From positions 1-59,121 of IMG/VR virus record IMGVR_UViG_3300025154_000106: DNA of 59,121 bases; one strand, 5' to 3'. This document shows, in pieces, positions 1 through 8,858 of the stretch. Below the pieces are notes generated by a model. It had not been told where the DNA came from. It saw only the letters and a list, made by a program, of their open reading frames with translations, and searched no databases. Both the position numbers and the translations under genes were made by a program. Source of the stretch: a virus. Position 1 is the stretch's first letter; every line of letters begins with the position of its first letter.

Positions 1-1341
1 ACTGTACCGATCCTTGAGCTTTCCATCATCAATAAGATCATGGAGAGTGGAGTAAAGATTGATGAAAGAATGAAAGAAGTTCCTGTGTGGATGGCACAGA
101 TCAAACAACAGGCTAACGCCGAAGGTTTTGATACATGGGAAAAGAATAAAGATACTATTGTAGATGCCCACTGGAAATATTGGGAACAGGTTATCTTCCA
201 ACCTTATATGGATGGACTGAAAGGTTTGAACATGTATGACTCCCAGCTGTACAAGATGAACTGGGAAGCTGGATACCGTGAACCTACTAAGGAAGAAGTC
301 ATAGCCTGGATACAGAAAGAATATGGCAAGACCAAGTTTACAAAGGATGAGATAGCAGCTGAGGTAGGTAACGTTGGCTACATCAAACCAGAGGACAGGC
401 TAGTATCTGGTAAGAATGAAATCGAAAAGAGTATTGGTGATGTGTACGAAATTATAGCCAGTGCCGGGCCTAGCGTGGGTGAGGATTACAAGAACTTTAT
501 GAAGGCCTTCAAATCCCTGGGTGGTACAGACGAGGAATGGGACAGGTTCTACTATGCTGGAGACAATGTTGAATTGTGGAAAGATGTAGATGAGTACACA
601 GAGTTCTTACGCAAGGTAAAGTTAGCTGCTCTCAAAGCTGAAATACCTCCTGCTTCCAAAGAAAGATTAGAGGAATTCTCTCAGGTAAGGAAGGAAAATG
701 ATCAGTTCAGATTAGACGTAGAGAAGCAGTTAGGTAATGATGTCTGGGATTTGATGGGTGAATACTATGATCTGAGCACAGCTGAACGTGCAGTGTACAG
801 AAAAGAAAACCCGGATGAGTACTACAAGATCTCTCAGTACTATACGTTGAAAGATGTGTATGCAACTGAGCACCAACTGTGGGCTTCTTACTACCACCCA
901 GATTTTGATGGAACATTAGGTTCAACATCCAGTGGTAGTACTGGTGGAAACTATTCAGCTGGGGGTTACTCGGGGTCGGGTGGTTACTCATCCAGCTCGA
1001 AGGGTTACTCCTCAAGTTACTATGAATACAAACGTTCACCCCTTGCTGATGCTTTCCTGCCAATGGGTAAGAGAAGTAGACAGTCAGGTATGGACTTAGT
1101 AGTATATGGAATGGGTAAGGGTGGCGTAACCAGAGCACCATGGTGGCCACAGGAATTATTGGAAAAGCTACACCCGGCAGCAGTTCAACAAATACAGACT
1201 GGACAGGTAACACAGGCTGGGCTGGACTACTTGAATAGTGTAGCAGAGTCGACCCCTGAGTATTCCAAAGTAATCAGGGATAACCTAAAACTTTTAGGGT
1301 TCGGAACGGAAGCTCGCAAGAACTTACCGATGATGAAATAG
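1..1341 (+). CDS. C-terminal part of a large virion or polyvalent protein (5' end outside window)
   Basis: The reading frame is open from base 1 with no upstream stop, so this is the end of a longer gene. The first internal ATG at 40 has no ribosome binding site, which argues against a start there. The visible part is helical and rich in W, Y and E. Around residues 240-280 it has a 'YYDLSTAER..Y....P..Y' pattern that I associate with very large internal phage proteins. A Gly/Ser/Tyr-rich linker near residues 300-340 is followed by a compact C-terminal segment. It lies directly before scaffold and capsid genes, and the open frame of more than 2,700 codons at the other end of the window is the natural candidate for its N-terminal part. 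Function within the virion is inferred only. Confidence 0.7.
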   Translation, partial: TVPILELSIINKIMESGVKIDERMKEVPVWMAQIKQQANAEGFDTWEKNKDTIVDAHWKYWEQVIFQPYMDGLKGLNMYDSQLYKMNWEAGYREPTKEEVIAWIQKEYGKTKFTKDEIAAEVGNVGYIKPEDRLVSGKNEIEKSIGDVYEIIASAGPSVGEDYKNFMKAFKSLGGTDEEWDRFYYAGDNVELWKDVDEYTEFLRKVKLAALKAEIPPASKERLEEFSQVRKENDQFRLDVEKQLGNDVWDLMGEYYDLSTAERAVYRKENPDEYYKISQYYTLKDVYATEHQLWASYYHPDFDGTLGSTSSGSTGGNYSAGGYSGSGGYSSSSKGYSSSYYEYKRSPLADAFLPMGKRSRQSGMDLVVYGMGKGGVTRAPWWPQELLEKLHPAAVQQIQTGQVTQAGLDYLNSVAESTPEYSKVIRDNLKLLGFGTEARKNLPMMK

Positions 1342-1351
1342 TGAAATACTA

Positions 1352-1381
1352 TTGACAAGCGTAGAACAAATATTTTATAAT
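1352..1381 (+). promoter_or_regulatory. Consensus sigma-70-type promoter for scaffold/capsid genes
   Basis: A perfect -35 TTGACA (1352-1357) and a perfect -10 TATAAT (1376-1381) are separated by 18 bases. They lie in the short gap after the gene ending at 1341, and transcription would start just before the GGAG ribosome site at 1391. It is the best promoter match I noticed in the window and would give extra expression of scaffold and capsid genes. Confidence 0.85.
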
Positions 1382-1399
1382 AAACAAATAGGAGAACTA

Positions 1400-2167
1400 A
1401 TGACAATTGAAAATCAGGTTGCAGATTTGAGTAATGAAGTAAAGCCCCAGACTGTGGAAGCAGTGCAGGGTACAGGTGGAGCTGCAGGGTCGGTGACCAC
1501 CCAACCATTACCAGATGCCGGATCAGATAATAAGTTGGAAGTTTTGGAAAAGACTTTACAGGCACGTGAACAGGACATAAATAAGTTGAAATCAACTTAT
1601 GATAAGCAGATGGCACAAACCAAAAAACAGTTCGAGGAACAACAACGACAACTCGAAGAAGAACTGCGTAAAGTCAAGATGTCGGGAATGACTGATGAGC
1701 AAAAGCTACAATTTGAACGACAGTTAGAATTAGAACAAGCTCAACAGTGGCGAGAGGAAGCACTAAGACTAAAGCGTGAAAAGGAAGAAGCAGAAATTTC
1801 AGCTAACTACGCTCAATACTTTATTGAGAATGGTGTACCGAAAGAGAAGCTGGTTACCAACGCTGGTGTCGATGCACTTGTACAGTCTGGATGGGAAGGT
1901 ATCACACACGAACTGAACTCATTGAAGACTAAAGTTTCTGAGTATGAAAAGAAACTAACCCAGGGTACTGTACTCGAACAACCTCAAGCTAACCAACCCC
2001 AACAGCCAATTCAACAACGGTCTCCAATTACTGATACCCCGTCTCCAACCTCCAGGTCATGGACTTGGACAGATGTCATAGACAAGTATGGCTCTGTTGA
2101 TGAATACTTCAACAAGGTTGAAAGACAGGAAATTTCGCCAGTACCACTGGTGCAACCCAAACGATAA
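1400..2167 (+). CDS. Candidate scaffolding protein
   Basis: This 255-residue protein is very likely the head scaffold. Residues about 50-160 form a long charged coiled coil rich in Q, E, K and R, followed by a Pro/Gln-rich stretch and a short C-terminal segment. That layout, the size and the position immediately upstream of the major capsid gene are typical of scaffolds, but no sequence family was recognised. ATG 1400 is chosen because GGAG at 1391 precedes it. An in-frame TTG at 1352 is the -35 box of the promoter and is unlikely to be a start. No maturation protease was noticed nearby. Confidence 0.7.
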   Translation: MTIENQVADLSNEVKPQTVEAVQGTGGAAGSVTTQPLPDAGSDNKLEVLEKTLQAREQDINKLKSTYDKQMAQTKKQFEEQQRQLEEELRKVKMSGMTDEQKLQFERQLELEQAQQWREEALRLKREKEEAEISANYAQYFIENGVPKEKLVTNAGVDALVQSGWEGITHELNSLKTKVSEYEKKLTQGTVLEQPQANQPQQPIQQRSPITDTPSPTSRSWTWTDVIDKYGSVDEYFNKVERQEISPVPLVQPKR

Positions 2168-2183
2168 ACCTTGGAGGTAAATC

Positions 2184-3185
2184 ATGGCTATTGATACTTC
2201 AACTCTTTCCGACGCGGTTAAGGCAGCTTACGAGATGAGGCTGTTGACACGTGCAATTCCACGTTACGTACATGGTAGATGGGCTATGAAAGCCCGCATT
2301 TCCAAACGTGGAACGTATGAAGTTAGGCGTTACGGTTCTCTCTCAGCAAACACCACAGCTCTAACTGAAGGTACGACCCCTGCTGAAACTGCTACCCCAA
2401 CTCCCACTTTGATTACAATGACACCAGCTTTCTACGGAAGTTGGATGTCCTTTACTGACCTGGCAGATCTCGAAATCATTGATCCCATTCTGTCAGAAAT
2501 GTCAAGTATTCTTGGTGAACAGGCAGGTCTTTCTGCTGACACACTGGTTCGTAATGAACTGAATACTTATGCAACTATTGATTACTCTGCTGGTCAATCA
2601 GCTGTAGCCAGTCTTGACGCTCCTGCTCACAACATTTCCTATGCGGATATTGTTGAACAGTATGCTGCGTTAGAGGCTTCCTCAGCTCTGCCAGTAGATG
2701 GAGAAGACTTCATCCTCATCCTGCACCCACACTCATGGGCATCATTGATCTTAGATCCTACATTCGTGAACATGTTCATTCAGGAATCCCCCAACTCTGC
2801 TATTCGTAGTGGCTATGTTGGTCGCATTCTTCGTATGAAAATCTTCGTTTCGTCCAATGCCTATGAATGGGCAGACGTTGGTGTAGGAAGTACTACAGAT
2901 GTTTACTCAGCCCTCTTTATTGCCAAAGAATCCTATGCGATCCTTGGTCTGAGCGGTATTGAAGAACCCAAAGATGTAGATAATCAGGGTGACAATGGTA
3001 AACCTCTTACTGGACAACAGATCAAACCCGTTGAGATCATTATGAAACAAGTAGGATCTGCTGGTTCGTCCGATCCTTTGAACCAACGTGGTTCATTGGC
3101 TTGGAAAATGACATTGACTCCTGAGGTTTTGAATGCTGACTGGATTCGCTGCATGAAGCACACCAATATCTTCTCAGATTCCTAA
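2184..3185 (+). CDS. Major capsid protein, N4-gp56-like
   Basis: This 333-residue protein should form the capsid shell. The N-terminal helix with A-Y-E-M-R-L-L, followed by a basic stretch ending RRYGSL and the T-A-L-T-E-G-T-T-P segment, matches the N4-gp56 type of HK97-fold capsid protein. Length is normal for that family. GGAGG lies 7 bases before the ATG. It follows the scaffold candidate by 16 bases and is followed by two small proteins likely to decorate the shell. Family assignment is from recall of the pattern, not a search. Confidence 0.85.
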   Translation: MAIDTSTLSDAVKAAYEMRLLTRAIPRYVHGRWAMKARISKRGTYEVRRYGSLSANTTALTEGTTPAETATPTPTLITMTPAFYGSWMSFTDLADLEIIDPILSEMSSILGEQAGLSADTLVRNELNTYATIDYSAGQSAVASLDAPAHNISYADIVEQYAALEASSALPVDGEDFILILHPHSWASLILDPTFVNMFIQESPNSAIRSGYVGRILRMKIFVSSNAYEWADVGVGSTTDVYSALFIAKESYAILGLSGIEEPKDVDNQGDNGKPLTGQQIKPVEIIMKQVGSAGSSDPLNQRGSLAWKMTLTPEVLNADWIRCMKHTNIFSDS

Positions 3186-3213
3186 TCAGTGATTGATATA
3201 AAGGAGGCTTACT

Positions 3214-3642
3214 ATGGCAATTGAAATCCTGAAACCACCTCCGTTCATCCCTGGACAAGGGATGTCGGAGCTAATGAAAGACGTTGTACGTATTGCATAC
3301 TCGACTACACTGGCGGTAAGTACTACAATGTCCACAGCTATAGAACTCTTTAAAGTTCCTGCCAATACCTTGATTCTTCAGGTTGGTGCAGAAGTTACTA
3401 CCACATTTGATGGTGGCTCTAGTGATGTGGGTTTGACCATCGGAGATTCCGATGATGCAGACGCACTCTTAACACTGGAACTGTCCAGCTTATTGGTTAC
3501 TACTGGTGGAACTTTATTGAAAAACTATACAGCTGCTCAAGCTATTCTCGCTTACTTTACACCTGGTGAAGGTGTTACTGGTGGGCTGAGAGTTTGGGCA
3601 ACATTCAAAACCGATTCAAATACGCAAGAAATTGCGGAGTGA
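3214..3642 (+). CDS. Small virion protein, possible capsid decoration (paralogue 1)
   Basis: A 142-residue protein with a strong AAAGGAGG site. It is rich in Thr, Val, Ala and Gly and is predicted to be mostly beta strand. The segment IGDSDDADAL has a close counterpart, VGDSDDVDGY, in the next gene, so the two probably arose by duplication. Position right after the capsid gene suggests a decoration or head-fibre role. No family was recognised. Confidence 0.6.
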   Translation: MAIEILKPPPFIPGQGMSELMKDVVRIAYSTTLAVSTTMSTAIELFKVPANTLILQVGAEVTTTFDGGSSDVGLTIGDSDDADALLTLELSSLLVTTGGTLLKNYTAAQAILAYFTPGEGVTGGLRVWATFKTDSNTQEIAE

Positions 3643-3650
3643 GGTGAACT

Positions 3651-4106
3651 ATGACATATAAAATAATTCCAGCTCCTGGAGATCCCTACGCCCCGAAGGT
3701 GGGGATTGATGTCGTGCGAGTTGCCAAGGTTTCTGTTGGAAGCCCCGGTTCAACTGCTTTTGATGTCGTGCTGTCTGGTGAAATAGCAGCTACTCCTATT
3801 TTCTCTGTTGGTGCTAATGTGATGGTGCATGACTTACTTGCAAAAGTGGTTACTGCATACACAGCATCTGCAGCTTTTACTGTTGGTGATAGTGATGATG
3901 TCGATGGATACATGGCTGCTGTTGATTTGATTTGTACCGTAATTTCTTCCGAACTGCGGTCATCTAAATCTTCAACTACATTAGCCACAGTGTATGGCAT
4001 GGGTAAGATCTACAGTGCTGCACAGACCATTGATGTTACCGCTGGTGCGACATTCGCTGTTGGGCAAATGGATTGCTATTTGCTCTACTCGGTTGTCTCA
4101 ACCTAA
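3651..4106 (+). CDS. Small virion protein, possible capsid decoration (paralogue 2)
   Basis: A 151-residue beta-rich protein that shares a GDSDD.D motif with the preceding gene, 8 bases upstream. It starts after a GTGAGGTG ribosome site. Its TAA stop touches a dispersed AAGTAACNGTTACTT palindrome, and a terminator hairpin follows at 4130, so it closes a capsid transcription unit. Role inferred from place and composition only. Confidence 0.55.
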   Translation: MTYKIIPAPGDPYAPKVGIDVVRVAKVSVGSPGSTAFDVVLSGEIAATPIFSVGANVMVHDLLAKVVTAYTASAAFTVGDSDDVDGYMAAVDLICTVISSELRSSKSSTTLATVYGMGKIYSAAQTIDVTAGATFAVGQMDCYLLYSVVST

Positions 4107-4120
4107 AGTAACGGTTACTT
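4106..4120. repeat. Dispersed palindrome, exact copy (N=G)
   Basis: Exact AAGTAACGGTTACTT between a gene stop and a terminator. Its right half TTACTT is followed 17 bases later by TAGTAT, a weak -10-like string inside the terminator loop. Confidence 0.9.
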
Positions 4121-4129
4121 AATCAAATA

Positions 4130-4164
4130 GGGCAGGGTAGTATCTTTATCCTGCCCTTTTATTA
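4130..4164 (+). terminator. Rho-independent terminator after the capsid unit
   Basis: GGGCAGG (4130-4136) pairs with CCTGCCC (4150-4156) around a 13-base loop, followed by TTTTATTA. It lies between the decoration-like gene and the next gene at 4182. Confidence 0.8.
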
Positions 4165-4181
4165 GTTCAAAGAAGGGAAGT

Positions 4182-5099
4182 ATGGAAGAGAAAAAAGTTT
4201 GTCTGATTGGTTTTGCTAAAACTACCCGTCATCTCGCACCTTGGGATGATACATCGTATGAATTTTGGGGCTGTAACGAAGGATACGTACAGGACTTCCC
4301 TAAGATAGATAGATGGTTTCAGATTCACATTTTTGAATCCTTCAGTCGGGCAGAGAATCCAAACGATCCTAACCATTTCAAGTGGTTGCAACAAGAACAT
4401 CCATTTGAAATCTACATGAAGCGTAAATTCCAATTTGCCCCCTCGTCTGTTGGTTATCCACTGGATGAATTAGTAATGATGTTTGGGCGTAGATATTTTA
4501 GATCTTCATTTGATTACATGATAGCCATGGCTTTAGCAGAGGGATATACTACCATTGGTGTGTATGGTTTCGAGATGGCAAGTGGGACAGAGTACGAATA
4601 CCAACGCCCCTCAGCAGAATATTGGATAGGTAGAGCAGAGGGCATGGGAGTAAAGATAGAACTTCCCCTCAATGCAAACCTGCTTCGAGGTACATTATAT
4701 GGGATGGAAGATACCTCAGTTGGATTCAGACAACAACTAGAACTTAGAAAGGGTATTCTACTGACACAGCAACGAGATGAAACTGCTCATTTCAATCGTT
4801 TACATGGAGCTATGATAGAGCTTGAGGGAATAAAGAATGCTACACTATTGAACCCAAACCAGCCAATGGATATTGGCATCTTGATTAATGAGCGTCAAGC
4901 ACAGATGATAGAGAAGACAGCTTTACTAAACCTACTCAATGGTGCTAAACTAGAAGTAGAAACTATGATCAATATTTTTGATGGACATAGTGGAACAACA
5001 GCAGTAGAAGAAAAGGAGAAAGATGACGACAAGAAAAAAGAAATCAGTGAACAACACAGCGGAGCAGATGGAACGCCTGAACAGTCAGGTAAGGCTTGA
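4182..5099 (+). CDS. Rossmann-fold phage protein, possibly DUF115/MptE-like
   Basis: A 305-residue protein. The N-terminal VCLIGFAKTTRHLAPWDD and the later EGYTTIGVYGFEMASGTEYE resemble alpha/beta proteins often found in head modules of uncultured phages, related in fold to the DUF115/MptE group. The last 80 residues are helical and end in a charged Lys/Glu/Asp tail. The enzymatic activity, if any, is not evident; it could modify a nucleotide or glycan, or be structural. The 3' end overlaps the next gene by 77 bases in another frame. Confidence 0.5.
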   Translation: MEEKKVCLIGFAKTTRHLAPWDDTSYEFWGCNEGYVQDFPKIDRWFQIHIFESFSRAENPNDPNHFKWLQQEHPFEIYMKRKFQFAPSSVGYPLDELVMMFGRRYFRSSFDYMIAMALAEGYTTIGVYGFEMASGTEYEYQRPSAEYWIGRAEGMGVKIELPLNANLLRGTLYGMEDTSVGFRQQLELRKGILLTQQRDETAHFNRLHGAMIELEGIKNATLLNPNQPMDIGILINERQAQMIEKTALLNLLNGAKLEVETMINIFDGHSGTTAVEEKEKDDDKKKEISEQHSGADGTPEQSGKA

Positions 5100-5811
5100 C
5101 GGTAAAGGTGAAGATCCAGTAATCCAGGCTGTATTGTCAGACGACTTTGCCAATGCTAAAAACTCTGAGGCTATTGAGATAGCTCTCATGCTTCAGCAGT
5201 TGATACGTGGGCAGAACTCTATGCTCAGCCAGCAAGAACAATTGAATGAAGAGCTGAGTAAACTGCGTGGTAGGATGGATGGCTACGACAAGGATGCTAA
5301 GAAGTGGAATGATAACAGAGAAGATTTCATTAAGGAACAGCTAGAAAAGGCAGAGGACTTACGAATATCAGATCCCAAAGAACGGGAACGATTGCTAGCC
5401 AGAGAAGCCCAGCATGTACAGGCTACCATACAGAAAAAAATGGCAGAGAACGCAGTAGAGAAGATGAGGTTTGACGGATTGCTGAAAAGTATGCCAACGG
5501 AAATTATTCTACCTATGGGCAGGATCGTTACGGTAAATGATAACGGTGTAGTACAGCAACGAGTTGAGTCAGAAGTAATCAAGATCAAACACAGGACATG
5601 GGTATTACAGCCGGGTGTCCCTACTGAAGTTCCCAAGCTGGTAGCTGATGAATGGAAAGCAAGGAACAAAATGCAAATGGAAAATGCAGAGAGGAAAGCC
5701 CTATTGAATGCTAACGCCCCCAAAGATAACATGGTAGTAGCACAGAAATGGGGAGAGATAAATAAAAAGTATGGCTCAGCTGCTGATCAATTCAGGGCTG
5801 ACGAGAGATAA
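5023..5811 (+). CDS. Coiled-coil virion-associated protein
   Basis: A 262-residue hydrophilic protein. Residues about 60-150 form a coiled coil (M-L-S-Q-Q-E-Q-L and onwards), then a small mixed domain around residues 155-200. The start at 5023 has a strong AAGGAG site 5 bases upstream, so the 77-base overlap with the previous gene is real. Between the Rossmann-fold protein and a tail/connector candidate, it is probably structural or an assembly chaperone. No family recognised. Confidence 0.55.
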   Translation: MTTRKKKSVNNTAEQMERLNSQVRLDGKGEDPVIQAVLSDDFANAKNSEAIEIALMLQQLIRGQNSMLSQQEQLNEELSKLRGRMDGYDKDAKKWNDNREDFIKEQLEKAEDLRISDPKERERLLAREAQHVQATIQKKMAENAVEKMRFDGLLKSMPTEIILPMGRIVTVNDNGVVQQRVESEVIKIKHRTWVLQPGVPTEVPKLVADEWKARNKMQMENAERKALLNANAPKDNMVVAQKWGEINKKYGSAADQFRADER

Positions 5812-5820
5812 GGAGATAAC

Positions 5821-6954
5821 ATGGCAAGACCTACCAAAACTAGAGCACAGTTGCGTAGAGACCTGGCGGTAAGGCTGATGATGCCTTTCGCTATCCGTAT
5901 GCCTGATGGTTATGGTACGGTCTCAGCAGCAGGAACACCTGTTCAACTTATTGATACAGTAAACTTACTGCAGCCAAATGATTTCTGGAACGGGCAGTGG
6001 GCATACATCATGGGTACTACAGACAGACTGAGGAAGGTTACAGACTTTGCTCAGACTGGATCTATTGTTACTCTTGAGTATGCCTTACCCGGAGCTTTAT
6101 CAACAGCAGATACCTACGAAATACACTCTGTATTCAATGCGATTGAGATGAACAGTGCTATCAACCAAGCTATTGAAGAAGGCTTCCCTGCTTTCTTTGA
6201 TACTATAGAAGATACCAGTCTGGTAGTACAGGAGAATAAGTTAGAGTATGATCTAACCACTTTGACCAGTCCGGCTTTCCTTTTGCATGAACTCTACATT
6301 GAGAGACCAGCAGTACGGATATATGCTACTGCAGTATCAGGAACATTCGCTACCCCTACAACTACAATCGTGTTAGACCCAGCAGACTTATCACAGGTAG
6401 ATACAAACTGGAGAATATCCTGCTATCAAGGAGCAGGAGAAGGATTGCAGGCAGCTGTTGTTACAGTAGATGATGGAACGAATACCATCACAGTTACTGC
6501 AGACCTGGGTGATATTGATGACAATGACAAGATATTATTATGGGATACCAGAGAACAATACCTTGACTGGTACAGGTTGAAGTATCAAAGATCAACCCCC
6601 AAAGAATGGCCGAGCAAGTTGCATCTTCCCAGCCCAGTAGATAGCTGGTTAGGCAGTAGATTGAAATTAGTTTATTCAACAGTCCCATCTAAACTTACAA
6701 CTGATGCAGGTACGACAGTAGTTCCTGCTGAGTACATCATGTTAGCTGCTATGGCTTCCTTGTATGGAAGTAGGGTAGCAGATAACAGAGTAGATCGACA
6801 ACGCTATGGTATGCTGCAAGAACAGTACAGGCGTGAGGCAGAGATCTACAAACAGATGCACTCCTTCCGTTCACCCCAGACTGAGATCAGACTTGAAGGT
6901 GAGGACAGAAGTTTTGAAGGGCTAAACATAGACGGGAATCCTATGGGGTGGTAG
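5821..6954 (+). CDS. Candidate head-tail connector/adaptor protein
   Basis: A 377-residue protein with GGAG 5 bases before the ATG. The N-terminus is basic and helical, the middle is beta-rich with a repeated TVDDGT / TVTADLGDIDD-like region near residues 205-240, and the C-terminal region ALASLYGSRV...YRREAEIYK is helical. Such mixed proteins lie after the capsid gene in phages and join head to tail. Two bases separate it from the next gene. Assignment is by position and composition. Confidence 0.45.
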   Translation: MARPTKTRAQLRRDLAVRLMMPFAIRMPDGYGTVSAAGTPVQLIDTVNLLQPNDFWNGQWAYIMGTTDRLRKVTDFAQTGSIVTLEYALPGALSTADTYEIHSVFNAIEMNSAINQAIEEGFPAFFDTIEDTSLVVQENKLEYDLTTLTSPAFLLHELYIERPAVRIYATAVSGTFATPTTTIVLDPADLSQVDTNWRISCYQGAGEGLQAAVVTVDDGTNTITVTADLGDIDDNDKILLWDTREQYLDWYRLKYQRSTPKEWPSKLHLPSPVDSWLGSRLKLVYSTVPSKLTTDAGTTVVPAEYIMLAAMASLYGSRVADNRVDRQRYGMLQEQYRREAEIYKQMHSFRSPQTEIRLEGEDRSFEGLNIDGNPMGW

Positions 6955-6955
6955 T

Positions 6956-8857
6956 ATGACAACAGACTTAGGTGACATCAGTTTGGGTGGGGTCAAGTAC
7001 AGAGTAGACCTTACTTCCTACAAAGAAAAAGATTTGGCAGACTTCTCCCCAAGAGCTTCAGTTCCTGGGGGGTCAGTCAACATGGCAGAGCTGTTATTGT
7101 ATCAACCCCTGAACATGACAGACTGGCGACATGGGTATGGTTTCCTCTGGCATACAGATGCTATGGGGTACATGAGAAGCTACGGGGATATTGATACACG
7201 ACAGCCGGGTGCAGTAATGATGGCAAGTACTCCGGTAAGTATAGCTGATTCTACTAATGTATTCAAGCATGGTCTTGTAATGTTCAATAATGTTTTATAC
7301 TCATGGTATGATGGGGCAACTCATGGGGTAAGAAAATATACTTCTAGTACGTGGTCTGCTGTCTATACTACAGCCAATGTACAGTTTTGCCTTGCTACCG
7401 CAGACTACTTGTTTATTTGCCCAGAGGGGGCAAGACTACTAAAAATGAGTACAGCTGGTACTATAACTGATGCTGGTATTGGTGTGACTACAGCTGACAT
7501 TGCATGTATGGCAATTCATAATGGAAAGATTTATGCGAACCCAGAGGGCACAAACAGAATACACTATGGTACAGACCCAGAGCTAGATGACTTAGATACA
7601 CGAGAAGCTGACGACCCTGATCATATAAAGGTAGGTGGCGGACGCTATCAGATTATCAAGATGATAAGCTATGCAAACTATCTCTATGTGTTTACGGGTG
7701 ATGGGGTATACGTGGTGGGTGATGATAACATAGCCCGGAGAGTATTAGACTTTGCATCAGAAACCAGCTCACTCAATTACAGATCTGTTGTAGTGTACAA
7801 TGGCTACCTTTATTTTAATGTAGGATCAAAGTTTTACCAGTGGAATGGGGCAAGGCTTACAGACGTAACTCCCCCCAGGCTGGGTGACAGATACCCATAC
7901 TCAGAAATAAGATACTTTGGTGCTGCTGTTGCTTCAGGTGGATACCTGTATGTACTTGCTCAATGGTACAACGATGAGAGTACTTACAACCCATGGAATG
8001 GATACATAGAAGATGTCCAATCTTTATTCTCATTTGATGGGGTAGGATGGCACAAGCTGAATGACCTTTCATTTGGCTCAACTGGGCCAGTTATTATTTA
8101 CTGCCCGTTAATCTACAATGGAAACTATGGTCTATACTACAGTCTAATATCTGGTAGTGGGACAGGAACATGGCAGCTTCAAACTCCGTGGAGGAATGTC
8201 CCTCTTGCCCCCTTTGCTGCTAACCTCAGTTCAGATACTGCACCCTACCTGAAAACTCCACGATTGGATATGGGATTTCGCAGGGTACAAAAGTCTGTTC
8301 CATCCGTTTTGGTTGAGGCAGATAACTTATCTACTGTAAGTACAGAGTCAAGATACTTGGTAGTAGATTATTATGTTGATGGGTCAACTACTATTGAAAC
8401 CTTTGGAAGTGTAACAGCCAATGGAATAACAGAGCTGTTTCCCAATCAACAGGATGCAGACCCAGCCCCTACTCAAGAATTCAAGAACATGGTGCTAATG
8501 GTAAGGTTTGTAAATGCTGGTGCTCTTACTACACAGACTCCAATACTGGAAGGGCTTACTGTTAGATTCCTTATGAGACCAGATGTGTTCTATGGGTACA
8601 GCTTCGGTATTGTGGTAGCAGAGAACTATTTGTATGGAACTGAGCAAGCCAGTACAAGTGCGAAAGATCTTCGAGATGCTTTGCTTACCTTAAGAGATTC
8701 CAAAGCTCCCATTGAGTTCATAGATATTTATGGTGATACACATGATGTATACATCAGTTCTGTTAGCTTGCAGGCTCAGGAACGACATGAGAATTCTGAG
8801 GATGGGACTAATAATATTGAATCAATAATTGTAGTCAATCTAGTAGAGGCTGCCTAG
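6956..8857 (+). CDS. Tail protein with beta-propeller-like repeats
   Basis: A 633-residue protein with repeated short strands of the type 'YLYVFTGDGVYV', 'YLYFNVGSKFYQW' and 'YLYVLAQWYN' between residues about 100 and 400, suggesting a beta-propeller. The C-terminal third is also beta-rich. In short-tailed phages such proteins form the tail tube or nozzle or hub. It is translationally close to both neighbours (spacings of 1 base). Function is inferred from fold appearance and place. Confidence 0.5.
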   Translation: MTTDLGDISLGGVKYRVDLTSYKEKDLADFSPRASVPGGSVNMAELLLYQPLNMTDWRHGYGFLWHTDAMGYMRSYGDIDTRQPGAVMMASTPVSIADSTNVFKHGLVMFNNVLYSWYDGATHGVRKYTSSTWSAVYTTANVQFCLATADYLFICPEGARLLKMSTAGTITDAGIGVTTADIACMAIHNGKIYANPEGTNRIHYGTDPELDDLDTREADDPDHIKVGGGRYQIIKMISYANYLYVFTGDGVYVVGDDNIARRVLDFASETSSLNYRSVVVYNGYLYFNVGSKFYQWNGARLTDVTPPRLGDRYPYSEIRYFGAAVASGGYLYVLAQWYNDESTYNPWNGYIEDVQSLFSFDGVGWHKLNDLSFGSTGPVIIYCPLIYNGNYGLYYSLISGSGTGTWQLQTPWRNVPLAPFAANLSSDTAPYLKTPRLDMGFRRVQKSVPSVLVEADNLSTVSTESRYLVVDYYVDGSTTIETFGSVTANGITELFPNQQDADPAPTQEFKNMVLMVRFVNAGALTTQTPILEGLTVRFLMRPDVFYGYSFGIVVAENYLYGTEQASTSAKDLRDALLTLRDSKAPIEFIDIYGDTHDVYISSVSLQAQERHENSEDGTNNIESIIVVNLVEAA

Positions 8858-8858
8858 C

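Noticed and set aside
707-1213. Minus-strand frame of 168 codons opposite the first gene
   Set aside because: It is antisense to a clear coding frame, has no ribosome site and low-quality composition.
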